A stretch of 50,006 nt of DNA. Source: Pseudonocardiaceae bacterium. Its GTDB lineage: Bacteria > Actinomycetota > Actinomycetes > Mycobacteriales > Pseudonocardiaceae. Position numbers and translations under genes: made by a program. Positions within the stretch are counted from its first letter, which is position 1. Each line of letters begins with the position of its first letter. Of the stretch, positions 26,014 to 34,155 are shown piece by piece. Below the pieces are notes generated by a model. It did no database searches. It was given only the letters and a program-made list of their open reading frames with translations, and was not told the DNA's origin. The stretch lies in assembly GCA_009379815.1 (NCBI GenBank), contig WHSY01000023.1, positions 6,865 to 56,870 on the forward strand. Direction: 5' to 3'.

Positions 26014-27357
26014 TCATGGCTGACCCGCGTCGAAGAACCGGGCGACGTCGAGCACGCCGCCGGCAGCGGCGAACTCGTCGGCCACGGCGGTCCGCAGGTC
26101 GGCATCGGCGAGGAAGTCCAGCGCGGTCAGCGCCAAGCCCGCCGCCCCGTCACGCACCGCCACGTCGGCCCGCCCGGAGGCAGCGGCCTCGGCGAAGCCG
26201 GGGGTGTGCAGCATCACCCCGGGGTCCGAGATCGCGATCATCGGGTGGATGGCCGGCACCCGGACGCTGACGTTGCCCAGGTCCGTCGAGCCGGTCAGCG
26301 ACTCGTCCACCACACCGCGGGGCAGCACGGCCCGGCCGCAACGGCCCAGGTGACCGGCGTAGCGCGCGCCGAGTGTCCGGTTGTGCCGGATGGGCAGATA
26401 CCCGGGCCGGGGGTCCCAGTCCAGCTCGTAGCCGCACCCGGCCATGGCGGCCGCGGCCACGGCGATGGCCTCCACGCGGGTCGTGAGATCGCGCAGCGTG
26501 TCCGGTTCGGGGGATCGCAGGTAGTAGCGGGCGACCGCACGGTCCGGCACCACGTTCGGGCGCTGCCCGCCGTCGAGGATCACGCCGTGCACCCGGTCCG
26601 GCGGCGGGATGTGCTGCCGCAGCATCGCGACGCCCTGGTACCCGAGCACCACCGCATCGAGCGCGTTGCGTCCCATGAAAGGCTGCGCAGCGGCGTGTGC
26701 GGCCACCCCGTGGTAGGTGACCTCGAGCTGGCGGCGCCCGAGAAACGGGTGGTCGGCGATGTCGTGCGAGAACGGGTGCAACATGAGCACGGCGTCGAGG
26801 CCGTCGAACGCCCCGTCGCGCGCCATCAGCTCCTTGCCGCCGCCACCCTCCTCGGCCGGCGTACACAGCAGCACCGCCGTCCCGGCCGGGGTGTCGTCGC
26901 GCGCCAGCACCCGGTGCAGCGCGAGGAAGGCTCCGACGGCCGCACCGCAGATGACGTTGTGCCCGCACGCGTGCCCGAGTCCTGGCAGCGCGTCGAACTC
27001 GGCGAGCACGGCCAGTCGAGGGGCCTGCCCGGAACCGGTGACCGCCCGCAGCGCGGTGGGCAACCCGTGCACTCCGGTCTGTGCCGCGAGCCCGTGGGCG
27101 CGCAGCGTATCCGCCACCGCGGTCACCGATCGGTACTCGGCGAAAGCCTCCTCGGGGTGGGCGTGCAGGTCGTGCGACAGCGCGACGGCGTCGTGCCCGA
27201 CGGCGCGCACCGCTTCCTCTCCCGCGCCACGGAGGTTGCCGCCCGCTCCCCGGTGTGGCGAGGACGGCGGTTGAGCGGCGGCGGCCAGCTCCGCGGTGCG
27301 CCGGGCCAGCGCGTCGGCGTAGGCCTGGCTCGGCGGTGGCGCGGCGGGATCGGGCAT
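26014..27357 (-). CDS. M20-family amidohydrolase (AbgB-like)
   Basis: A 447-residue metal-dependent amidase or peptidase. The catalytic region is clear: HDLHAHPEEAFAEY, LAEFDALPGLGHACGHNVICGAA (metal ligands His and Asp, with the CGH motif), PAEEGGGGKELMA (catalytic Glu pair) and the dimerisation domain starting near YHGVAAHAAAQP. Within M20 it is closest in pattern to the aminobenzoyl-glutamate hydrolase/amidohydrolase branch, which cleaves N-acyl amino acids. The actual substrate is not known. The first 40 residues are low in conservation and the start could lie further in. Confidence 0.85.
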   Translation of the reverse strand: MPDPAAPPPSQAYADALARRTAELAAAAQPPSSPHRGAGGNLRGAGEEAVRAVGHDAVALSHDLHAHPEEAFAEYRSVTAVADTLRAHGLAAQTGVHGLPTALRAVTGSGQAPRLAVLAEFDALPGLGHACGHNVICGAAVGAFLALHRVLARDDTPAGTAVLLCTPAEEGGGGKELMARDGAFDGLDAVLMLHPFSHDIADHPFLGRRQLEVTYHGVAAHAAAQPFMGRNALDAVVLGYQGVAMLRQHIPPPDRVHGVILDGGQRPNVVPDRAVARYYLRSPEPDTLRDLTTRVEAIAVAAAAMAGCGYELDWDPRPGYLPIRHNRTLGARYAGHLGRCGRAVLPRGVVDESLTGSTDLGNVSVRVPAIHPMIAISDPGVMLHTPGFAEAAASGRADVAVRDGAAGLALTALDFLADADLRTAVADEFAAAGGVLDVARFFDAGQP

Positions 27358-27406
27358 CGCGCCGTTCTACCGCAGGCGGGGCTCGACGTGCAGCTGTCGC
27401 CGTGTG

Positions 27407-28342
27407 TCAGCCCAGCTGGCCGGTGCCACCGTCCTGGTCGGCAAGGTACTGCTCGAGCTCGGCGGCGATCTCGTCGGCGCTGGGCAGCTCCTCGACGTCG
27501 GAGGCCAGCAGCGAGCGCGGCGTCCTCGACTCGACGGCTTCGTCGAACTGCTGCTCGAGCTTGTGGACCACCCCGGAGACCTCCTCGGAACGGCCGATCT
27601 GGTCATCCACCTCGGCGGTCACCCGCTCGGCTGCGGGCCGCAACGCGTCGGTCGGCAGCGCCAGACCGCTCGCGCCTGCCAGATCCACGAGCAGGCCCCG
27701 GGCCGAGTCCGGATACTCGGTTCGCGCGAGATAGTGCGGCACGTGCACCGCGAAACCGACGGCATCGTGACCGGCCTCGCCGAGGCGCAGCTCCAGCAGG
27801 CCCGACACACTCGCCGGAACCTCGACGGTGCCGAACCACCGCTCGTGGTCGGCGACGAGCTCCGGGCGCGTCGCGTGCGCGGTCAGCGTCACGGGCCGGG
27901 TGTGTGGTACCGCCATGGGAACGGCGTCGAGCCCGACGGTGAGCCGGACGTCGAACCGCTCGACGAGGTCGATGACCGTGCCGACGAAACGCTCCCACTG
28001 CAGGTCGGGCTCGGGTCCCGAGAGCAGCAGGAACGCCCTGCCGTCCTCGTCGCGCACCTCGTGCAGCGTCAACTCGGGCCGGCTGTACTCCGCCCAGTGG
28101 TCGGTCTCGAAGACCATCACGGGCCGCCGGGAGCGGTAGTCGAGCAACTGGTCGATGTCGAAGGTCGCCACCACCCGGTGCTCGAGGTGTTCGAGCAGGT
28201 GCTCGACCGCGAGCCGGTTGGCGTGGCCGGCGTCGATGAATCCGGTGAGGCCGTGCACCAGCACGGGCCCGGTCTCCTCGGAGCGGCCGCGCTCGGAGGG
28301 CAGCCCCTCGATCCGGTAGAGATCGCCCGTCGCGTCGGTCAC
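27407..28342 (-). CDS. PAC2 family protein (Rv2714-like)
   Basis: A 311-residue protein of the proteasome-assembly-chaperone (PAC2) family. It has VLVHGLTGFIDAGHANRLAVEHLLE at the start and GLPMAVPHTRP- and GFAVHVPHYLA-type segments (here DAVPMAVPHTRP and GFAVHVPHYLART) and an acidic helical C-terminus. In M. tuberculosis the homologous Rv2714 also lies between nrdR and ideR, so its place is conserved. The molecular role is unsettled. The GTG at 28342 has GGAGGTG upstream; similarity does not extend further. Confidence 0.85.
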   Translation of the reverse strand: MTDATGDLYRIEGLPSERGRSEETGPVLVHGLTGFIDAGHANRLAVEHLLEHLEHRVVATFDIDQLLDYRSRRPVMVFETDHWAEYSRPELTLHEVRDEDGRAFLLLSGPEPDLQWERFVGTVIDLVERFDVRLTVGLDAVPMAVPHTRPVTLTAHATRPELVADHERWFGTVEVPASVSGLLELRLGEAGHDAVGFAVHVPHYLARTEYPDSARGLLVDLAGASGLALPTDALRPAAERVTAEVDDQIGRSEEVSGVVHKLEQQFDEAVESRTPRSLLASDVEELPSADEIAAELEQYLADQDGGTGQLG

Positions 28343-28397
28343 GGTGACGTCACCTCCGTCTGCTGGGTCATGTGGTGCGGATCCGGTGTCGCTGCTC

Positions 28398-28955
28398 TCA
28401 ACGCCAGGAGGGCGCCGATACATTCCGTCCCGCTCCGGGCACCGGCAGGTCCAGCTCCCTGATGGCGGTGTCGACGATCTGTTCCGGTGGCAGGGTCAGG
28501 CTCACCGTCGCGCCGCGCTCGTCGGGGCACAGTGGCTCGAGGTCGGCGTACTGCGAGACGAGCAGCTCCGGCGGCATGAAGTGCCCGCTGCGCGCCCGCA
28601 CGCGGTCGACGACGTGCTGCTGCGGGCCGGCCAGGTGCAGGAAGCGCACCCCGGCCCCGCCGGTCCGCAGCACGTCACGGTAGCGGCGCTTGAGCGCGGA
28701 GCATGCGACCACCGCGGACGAACCGCGCTGCGCGCGTAGCGCGATCCAGGCGGCGAGGGAGTCGAGCCATGACCGGCGGTCGTCGTCGTCGAGCGGCGTG
28801 CCCGACTCCATCTTGGCGATGTTGTCCGGGGAGTGGAAGCGGTCGGCTTCGGCCATCTCGCAGCGCAACCGGTCGGCCAGCATCGACGCCACCGTGGTCT
28901 TGCCGGAGCCGGAGACACCCATGACCACGACCTGTGCTGGGGTCGATCCGCTCAT
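28398..28955 (-). CDS. gntK: Gluconokinase
   Basis: A 185-residue kinase that phosphorylates D-gluconate to 6-phosphogluconate, feeding the pentose phosphate pathway. Visible are the P-loop VVVMGVSGSGKTT, the family motifs EADRFHSPDNIAKMESGTPLDDDDRRSWL and ACSALKRRYRD, and FLHLAGPQ...RSGHFMPPELLVSQYADLEP. The ATG at 28955 is used; ATGs at 28964 and 28967 are also possible. The promoter region is shared with the divergent ATPase gene and contains the FUR-like operator. Confidence 0.93.
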   Translation of the reverse strand: MSGSTPAQVVVMGVSGSGKTTVASMLADRLRCEMAEADRFHSPDNIAKMESGTPLDDDDRRSWLDSLAAWIALRAQRGSSAVVACSALKRRYRDVLRTGGAGVRFLHLAGPQQHVVDRVRARSGHFMPPELLVSQYADLEPLCPDERGATVSLTLPPEQIVDTAIRELDLPVPGAGRNVSAPSWR

Positions 28956-29014
28956 GCCCGCCATCATCGGCCGGGGCCGAAGCGTCGGCGGACCCGGGGC
29001 GGCTGTCATCCCAT

Positions 29015-29033
29015 AACGATAACGACTATCGTT
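29015..29033. promoter_or_regulatory. FUR-family-like operator (Zur/Fur type)
   Basis: AACGATAACGACTATCGTT consists of perfect 7-base arms AACGATA and TATCGTT around 5 bases. It resembles Fur/Zur boxes, which are built from GATAAT-like half sites, and is conspicuously AT-rich for this genome. It sits 44 bases upstream of the GTG at 29077 and 60 bases upstream of gntK on the other strand, so it could control either. TATCGT inside the right arm could be the -10 box of the ATPase operon. The regulator is not in the window. Confidence 0.6.
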
Positions 29034-29076
29034 TACACTCAATCACGCTTGTCACACTCGGAAAGGAACAACTACA

Positions 29077-30063
29077 GTGCGCATCGCCTTCGTCGGCAAG
29101 GGCGGCAGCGGCAAGACCACGATGTCGGCCCTGTTCACCCGCCACCTCGTCGCGCTGGGCCGCCCGGTCCTCGCGATCGACGCCGACATCAACCAGCATC
29201 TGGGCCAGGCGCTGGGCCTCGAGGACACTCAGGCGGCCGCCGTCCCGCCGCTGGGCGCCGACGTGGCATGGATCGCAGACCACCTGCGAGGCACCAACCC
29301 GCTGCTGCCATCCGCTGACGCCGTGATCAAGACGACCCCGCCGGGACGGGGCTCGCGGCTGCTGCGGCTCGATCCCGGTGAGGAGCTGCACCGGCGATTC
29401 GCACGCCCGGCCGCCGGGGCGGCGCTGATGGCCACCGGCGAGTTCGAACCCGAGGACATCGGCGTGAGCTGCTACCACTCCAAGACCGGGGCGGTGGAGC
29501 TCTACCTCAACCACCTGATCGACGGGCAGGGCGAGTACGTCGTCGTCGACATGACGGCGGGCGCGGACGCCTTCGCATCGGGGCTGTTCACCCGCTTCGA
29601 CCTCGTCGTGCTGGTCAGCGAGCCGACTCGCCGCGGCGTGGGCGTCTACCGGCAGTTCCGCGACCACGCGGACGGCCACCGGGTGCGGCTGCGGGTACTC
29701 GCCAACAAGCTGGCAGGCCAGGACGACGTGACCTGGTTGCGCGGCGAGCTGGGCAGTGCGCTGCTGGGCGCGGTGGGCCAGTCGGCGTGGGTGCGCGCCG
29801 CGGAGCGGGGCGCGACGCCGGACTTCGGCGAGCTCGAGCCCCACATACGCCGGGAACTGGCGACGGTGCTCGCCGAGCTCGACGGCCTGGCGCGGGACTG
29901 GGACGCCTACCACCGCGACACCGTCGACTTCCACCTGCGCAACGCTCGCGCATGGGGCAACCGTTCGGCAGGCGCCGACCTCGCCGGGCAGGTCGACCCC
30001 GGGTTCGTCCCGGGACCGGCGGCGCTGACGCCGGTCGCCGAGGCGGCCGGCGTCGCCGGCTGA
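29077..30063 (+). CDS. CooC/ParA-like P-loop ATPase
   Basis: A 328-residue ATPase of the SIMIBI class. The deviant Walker A is GKGGSGKTT (residues 7-15) as in CooC and MinD/ParA, followed by LAIDADINQHLG (switch I-type Asp) and the switch II region VVVDMTAGADAF. No transmembrane segment. CooC-type proteins load nickel or other metals into enzymes such as CO dehydrogenase, but no such enzyme gene is nearby. The C-terminal half has no motif I recognise. The GTG at 29077 follows GGAAAGGA at about 9 bases. It forms a two-gene unit with the next gene, under a FUR-like operator, so a metal-limitation role is inferred and not demonstrated. Confidence 0.85.
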   Translation: MRIAFVGKGGSGKTTMSALFTRHLVALGRPVLAIDADINQHLGQALGLEDTQAAAVPPLGADVAWIADHLRGTNPLLPSADAVIKTTPPGRGSRLLRLDPGEELHRRFARPAAGAALMATGEFEPEDIGVSCYHSKTGAVELYLNHLIDGQGEYVVVDMTAGADAFASGLFTRFDLVVLVSEPTRRGVGVYRQFRDHADGHRVRLRVLANKLAGQDDVTWLRGELGSALLGAVGQSAWVRAAERGATPDFGELEPHIRRELATVLAELDGLARDWDAYHRDTVDFHLRNARAWGNRSAGADLAGQVDPGFVPGPAALTPVAEAAGVAG

Positions 30064-30094
30064 CCAGAACCACCGACCCTGCAGAGGAGAACTG

Positions 30095-30496
30095 ATGTCC
30101 CTCGACGTCCCACCCACCATGATCGACAGCGCCGAGCGTGGAGATCTCGACGACGCCGAGTTCGTCGCCGTCGTGCGCGACTCGCTGCCATACGCCTGGC
30201 AGGTGATCTCCGGTGTCGTCGCCGAACTCTCCGTTGACAGCGCCGAGTACACCGAGTACACCGAGCACGCCGTCCCGCCCCCGGACGAGACCGCCCGGGG
30301 TCAGCTGCTCCGCGCGCTGGCCAGCGACGCGATCCGCGGCGCGTTGCAGCGGCACTTCGGCGTGGCGCTCGCGTTCCAGAACTGCCACCGGGTGGCGGCT
30401 TTCCGCCCGGATGCCGTCAGCGGCGAGACCTACCGGCGCTTCGTCTCGCCACGTGATCAGGTGCTCAACCAGAGTCCGCAGTTGCGGGACTGCTGA
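30095..30496 (+). CDS. Small conserved-looking protein of unknown function, partner of the ATPase
   Basis: A 133-residue soluble protein I cannot assign to a family. Its first third is acidic and contains a TEYTEYTE repeat; the remainder reads like an ordered domain (RGQLLRALASDAIRGALQRHFGVALAFQNCHRVAAFRP). It ends in SPQLRDC, with cysteine as the very last residue; the only other cysteine is in FQNCHRV. GAGGAG precedes the ATG at a good distance, and the gap to the ATPase is 31 bases. A stable hairpin at 30505 closes the unit. The Cys and His residues could bind metal, but that is speculation. Confidence 0.8.
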   Translation: MSLDVPPTMIDSAERGDLDDAEFVAVVRDSLPYAWQVISGVVAELSVDSAEYTEYTEHAVPPPDETARGQLLRALASDAIRGALQRHFGVALAFQNCHRVAAFRPDAVSGETYRRFVSPRDQVLNQSPQLRDC

Positions 30497-30504
30497 CCGG
30501 CGAG

Positions 30505-30531
30505 GTGGGGGCGCGGGCGCCGCGCCCCCAC
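30505..30531 (+). terminator. Terminator of the ATPase operon
   Basis: GTGGGGGCGCG (30505-30515) pairs perfectly with CGCGCCCCCAC (30521-30531) around a 5-base loop, 8 bases after the stop of the preceding gene. It separates the two-gene unit from the methyltransferase downstream. Confidence 0.8.
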
Positions 30532-30578
30532 TCGTGATCGATTTCTGTCATCCGGGATCACCGGGCAAGCTGACGGGT

Positions 30579-31175
30579 GTGGTCACCGGACGCCGTCAAC
30601 TGCAGGCCTTCATCGCCGCCGCCCTGCGCAGCCCTGCCACGGTCGGCGCGGTGGCTCCCAGCTCGACGCGGCTGGCACAACGCCTGACCGCGGTGGTCCC
30701 GGGCGGTGGGAACCCCGTCGTGGTCGAGCTCGGACCCGGTACCGGGTCGACCACCGCCGCGGTGCAACGGCGGCTGGGCGGCCGCGGGCGGCACCTGGCG
30801 GTGGAGCTCGATACGATGCTCGCCGAGCACGTCGCCCGCGCGCACCCCTCGGTCGAGGTCGTCGTGGGGGACGCGGCGCAGCTGACGCAACTGCTCGCCC
30901 GTCACGGCGTCTCCGAGGTCGACGCGGTGCTCAGCGGGTTGCCGTGGTCGCTGTTTCGCCCCGACGAGCAGCGGGCGATCCTCGCCGCCGCCGCCGCGGT
31001 GCTGCGTCCCGAGGGAGCCTTCTGCACCTTCGCCTACGTGCACGCGCTGCCGCTGGGAGGCGCGCGGCGGTTCCGCGCGCTGCTCGACGAGGTCTTCGAC
31101 GAGGTGCTCACCACACGCACGGTGTGGCGCAACCTGCCGCCTGCGGTCAGCTACGTGTGCCGCCGGCCTCGCTGA
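30579..31175 (+). CDS. Class I SAM methyltransferase (phospholipid N-methyltransferase-like)
   Basis: A 198-residue soluble enzyme. It starts LQAFIAAALRSPATVGAVAPSS, the pattern seen in PmtA-like phospholipid and rRNA-adenine-type methyltransferases. SAM motif I is VVELGPGTGSTT, the acidic motif II is AVELD, and SGLPWSLF takes the place of the NLP(Y/F) motif. The methyl acceptor is unknown. GTG at 30579 is preferred; a GTG at 30534 is in frame but begins 3 bases after the terminator stem, leaving no room for a ribosome site. Its own promoter was not identified. Confidence 0.8.
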   Translation: MVTGRRQLQAFIAAALRSPATVGAVAPSSTRLAQRLTAVVPGGGNPVVVELGPGTGSTTAAVQRRLGGRGRHLAVELDTMLAEHVARAHPSVEVVVGDAAQLTQLLARHGVSEVDAVLSGLPWSLFRPDEQRAILAAAAAVLRPEGAFCTFAYVHALPLGGARRFRALLDEVFDEVLTTRTVWRNLPPAVSYVCRRPR

Positions 31176-31176
31176 G

Positions 31177-31204
31177 CGCGGACCGCGGGCTTCCGCGGGG
31201 CGCG
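31177..31204 (+). terminator. Hairpin after the methyltransferase gene
   Basis: CGCGGACCGCGG (31177-31188) pairs with CCGCGGGGCGCG (31193-31204) with two mismatched pairs and a 4-base loop, immediately after the stop codon. Confidence 0.6.
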
Positions 31205-31341
31205 GCAGGATAGCCGACAGCCCCGACAGTGCCCGGGGTAGCGTGCCCGCCGCGCGTCGACTCCTCCCCAACCGGTGCGTTGTCCACAACCCGCGATCGG
31301 GCGTGGCTGCGGTGCGTGCAGGCGAGCAGCACCGTGATCGT

Positions 31342-32361
31342 ATGAGCGCACCATCCGCCACCCGTATCCGACTGTCCGAGCCCGCGGAACTGATCGCCGC
31401 CGTCCCGCACCTGCTCGGCTTCCACCCGCGCGACTCGATCGTGGTCATCACGCTGCACGGCCGCCGGATCGGGCTGACCCTGCGCGCCGACCTCGCCGCC
31501 GAGGGCAGCGAGGACCTGCTCGCCGAGCAGCTCATGACACCCATCGCGCGGCAGCGACCCTCGGGCGCCGTCCTCCTGGTCCTCGGCGGCGACAGCGACG
31601 CCACCGCACTGCCGCACCGCCGACTCGTCGACGCGGTCGACGAGTCGCTCGCCGCCGCCGACATCCCCGTGCTGCACGCCGTGTGGGCCGGCTCCACCAG
31701 TCCGGGCGCACCCTGGTGCTGCTACGACGAGCCGGGGTGCGCGGGGGTCGTCGCCGACCCCGGTGCCTCGCCGATCGCGGCTGCCAGCGTGGCCGCGGGC
31801 ACGGTGACCTTCGACACCCGCGAGCAGCTCGCAGCGCTGCTCGAGCCGGACGGCCCGGCGGCACTGGCGCGCCGGGCGCGGCTGCTCGATGCCGCCGACG
31901 CACAGCACCCGCTCGGCGGCGCCGCGGCAGCGGCGGGCAGCGCGTCACTGGCCCGGCTGTACCGGGCAGCCGCGGCGGGCGAGCTGACCCTCGACGACAC
32001 CACCGTCGCCGAGGTGGCCTCGGCGCTGTGCGACCATCGCATCCGGGATGCCTGCCTGGCATGGAGTGCAGGCGACGGCGCGGCGGCGGCCGAGCGGCTC
32101 TGGCTCGCCCTGGCCCGGGCCACGCCGGCACCGGAGCGGGCCGAACCGGCGACGCTGCTCGGATTCGCCGCCTACCTGCGGGGCGACGGTGCACTGGCCG
32201 GGCTCGCGCTCGAGGCGGCCCTCGACGCCTGTCCCGCTCACTCGCTGGCACACCTGATCCGCGCCGCCCTGGACGGCGGGCTCGAGCCCGCGACGCTGCG
32301 GACCATCGCGAGTGATGCCGCCGCCGACGCCCGCGCCGGCATCGAGGACGGCACGGGGTGA
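31342..32361 (+). CDS. DUF4192 family protein
   Basis: A 339-residue actinobacterial protein of DUF4192. Typical are the opening RLSEPAELIAAVPHLLGFHPRDSIVVITL, the central helical Ala-rich part, and the last third with LGFAAYLRGDGALAGLALEAALDACPAHSLAHLI, which looks like two helical repeat units. The function is unknown. The ATG at 31342 has no strong ribosome site. The gene is convergent with galE, the two ends being 5 bases apart. Confidence 0.85.
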   Translation: MSAPSATRIRLSEPAELIAAVPHLLGFHPRDSIVVITLHGRRIGLTLRADLAAEGSEDLLAEQLMTPIARQRPSGAVLLVLGGDSDATALPHRRLVDAVDESLAAADIPVLHAVWAGSTSPGAPWCCYDEPGCAGVVADPGASPIAAASVAAGTVTFDTREQLAALLEPDGPAALARRARLLDAADAQHPLGGAAAAAGSASLARLYRAAAAGELTLDDTTVAEVASALCDHRIRDACLAWSAGDGAAAAERLWLALARATPAPERAEPATLLGFAAYLRGDGALAGLALEAALDACPAHSLAHLIRAALDGGLEPATLRTIASDAAADARAGIEDGTG

Positions 32362-32366
32362 GCGGG

Positions 32367-33320
32367 TCAGCCGGTCCGGCGGGCGAAGTCCCAGGCGTCG
32401 GCGACGATCGTGCGCAGCTCGGCCCGCTCGGGCTTCCACCCGAGGTCGGTGCGGGCCCGCTCGCTGGAGGCGATCAGCACCGCCGGATCGCCAGGACGCC
32501 GGCCCGCGACCTCGGCCGGGATCGGGTGCCCGGTCACCTCCCGGCAGGTCTCGAGCACTTCCCGGACCGAGAAGCCGGTGCCGTTACCGAGGTTGTACAC
32601 CTTGTGGCGGCCGGGCTCCGCGCGGTCCAGTGCGAGCTCGTGGGCGTCGGCGAGGTCGGTGACGTGGATGTAGTCACGCACGCAGGTGCCGTCGGCGGTC
32701 GGCCAGTCGTCGCCGAAGATCGTGATCTTGTCACGCCGGTCGAGCGCGACCTGCAGCACCAGCGGGATCAGGTGTGTCTCGACCGTGTGCCGCTCGCCGT
32801 GACGGCCGAACGCGCCGGCCACGTTGAAATAGCGCAGGCTCACCGCGGCGATCCCGTGGGCGGCGGCGTAGGAGCTGATCGCGTGGTCGATCGCGAGCTT
32901 GGTCGCACCGTAGGGGTTCGTGGGCCGGGTCGGGTCGTCCTCGGTGATCGGTACGGACTCCGGCTCGCCGTAGGTGGCGGCGGTGGAGGAGAACACCAGC
33001 CGCGGGATGCCGTGTTCGGTCATCGCGTCGAGCAGCTGCACCGACGCCACCACGTTGCCCCACCAGTAGCGTTGCGGGTCCGTCATCGACTCGCCGACCA
33101 GCGAACGGGCGGCGAAGTGCAGCACGCCGTCGAATCCCTCGGCCAGCAGCGGTCCCGCCTCGGCCACGTCGCCTCGGACGAACCGGGCGCGGTGGGGTAT
33201 CGCGTCCTCGTGCCCGGTGCGCAGGTCGTCGAGCACGACGACCTCGTGGCCTGCCTCGACCAGCCGTGCCGCGCACACGCTTCCGACGTAGCCGGCGCCG
33301 CCGGTGACCAGCAGCGTCAT
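32367..33320 (-). CDS. galE: UDP-glucose 4-epimerase
   Basis: A 317-residue extended short-chain dehydrogenase that interconverts UDP-glucose and UDP-galactose. It shows the NAD motif [20 protein letters not shown] (catalytic Ser/Thr), the catalytic YGATK (YxxxK) and [16 protein letters not shown], then [13 protein letters not shown]. It is 14 bases downstream of ideR, the arrangement known from corynebacteria (dtxR-galE), and is probably co-transcribed with it. Confidence 0.94.
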   Translation of the reverse strand: MTLLVTGGAGYVGSVCAARLVEAGHEVVVLDDLRTGHEDAIPHRARFVRGDVAEAGPLLAEGFDGVLHFAARSLVGESMTDPQRYWWGNVVASVQLLDAMTEHGIPRLVFSSTAATYGEPESVPITEDDPTRPTNPYGATKLAIDHAISSYAAAHGIAAVSLRYFNVAGAFGRHGERHTVETHLIPLVLQVALDRRDKITIFGDDWPTADGTCVRDYIHVTDLADAHELALDRAEPGRHKVYNLGNGTGFSVREVLETCREVTGHPIPAEVAGRRPGDPAVLIASSERARTDLGWKPERAELRTIVADAWDFARRTG

Positions 33321-33334
33321 CCGGCGCGCGCGGG

Positions 33335-34027
33335 TCACCGCAGGCGGACCAGGACCGCGTGGGCCACCGGGTTGTCGATCTCCACGCCGGAGCCGCCACC
33401 GTGCAGCGCGACCGGCCCGCCCGACCGTTGCACCGCCGCGACGTCGACCTCGTTGCCGGGCACGGCGTCGACCTTGTGCAGCTCGGCCATCAACGCCGGG
33501 TCGAGCTGGATGTGCTCGGCGATGCGGCGGACCTCGACACGGCCGCCGCCGCGGCGGGCGACCTCGTCGAGGCGGACGAGGTCGGGCTCGATCGCCGCTG
33601 CCTCGCCCCCGTCGAGCTCGTCGAGCCCCGGGATCGGATTGCCGTACGGGGAGGTGGTCGGGTTGCCGAGCAGGGCGATGAGCTTGCGCTCGACGGCCTC
33701 GCTCATCACGTGCTCCCAGCGGCATGCCTCGGAGTGGACCTGCTCCCATTCCAACCCGATCACGTCGATCAGCAACCGCTCCGCGAGGCGGTGCTTGCGC
33801 ATCACGGCGACCGCGCGATCCCGACCGCTGCCGGTGAGCTCGAGGTGTCGGTCGTCGGCGACGACCAGCAGCCCGTCCCGTTCCATCCGCGCCACGGTCT
33901 GGCTCACTGTCGGACCGCTCTGGCCGAGCCGTTCGGCGATGCGGGCGCGCAACGGAACCACGCCCTCCTCCTCGAGCTCGAAGATCGTTCGGAGGTACAT
34001 CTCGGTGGTATCGATGAGATCGTTCAC
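33335..34027 (-). CDS. ideR: Iron-dependent repressor IdeR/DtxR
   Basis: A 230-residue metalloregulator. The N-terminal winged helix ([16 protein letters not shown], then [25 protein letters not shown]) is followed by the dimerisation/metal domain with ligand residues in [10 protein letters not shown] (His79, Glu83) and [12 protein letters not shown] (His98, Cys102, Glu105, His106), plus Met10. A C-terminal SH3-like domain is present, so it is of the full-length IdeR type. The GTG at 34027 ([11 protein letters not shown]) has GGAG at 6 bases and matches known IdeR starts; an ATG five codons upstream lacks such a site. No IdeR box was found in the window. Confidence 0.95.
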   Translation of the reverse strand: MNDLIDTTEMYLRTIFELEEEGVVPLRARIAERLGQSGPTVSQTVARMERDGLLVVADDRHLELTGSGRDRAVAVMRKHRLAERLLIDVIGLEWEQVHSEACRWEHVMSEAVERKLIALLGNPTTSPYGNPIPGLDELDGGEAAAIEPDLVRLDEVARRGGGRVEVRRIAEHIQLDPALMAELHKVDAVPGNEVDVAAVQRSGGPVALHGGGSGVEIDNPVAHAVLVRLR

Positions 34028-34100
34028 GCCCGTCTCCTTCATCCAGCCCCATGGTAGTGGTCCGCGGGCCGTCGTGCGGGCATCGCGGCGAGGTCGGTGC

Positions 34101-34143
34101 CAGACCCACCGTGGCGGTGCCGCGGCAGACCCACCGTGGCGGT
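34101..34143. repeat. 18-bp direct repeat upstream of the acuC-like gene
   Basis: CAGACCCACCGTGGCGGT occurs exactly at 34101-34118 and 34126-34143, a 25-base period. The second copy ends at the -10 box, so the pair lies where a regulator or RNA polymerase would bind. It may be an operator pair or a recent duplication. Confidence 0.85.
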
Positions 34144-34148
34144 AGCGT
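34143..34148 (+). promoter_or_regulatory. -10 box of the acuC-like gene
   Basis: TAGCGT ends 7 bases before the ATG at 34156, which fits a leaderless transcript; no Shine-Dalgarno is seen in the gap. Confidence 0.45.
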
Positions 34149-34155
34149 CGGCGCC

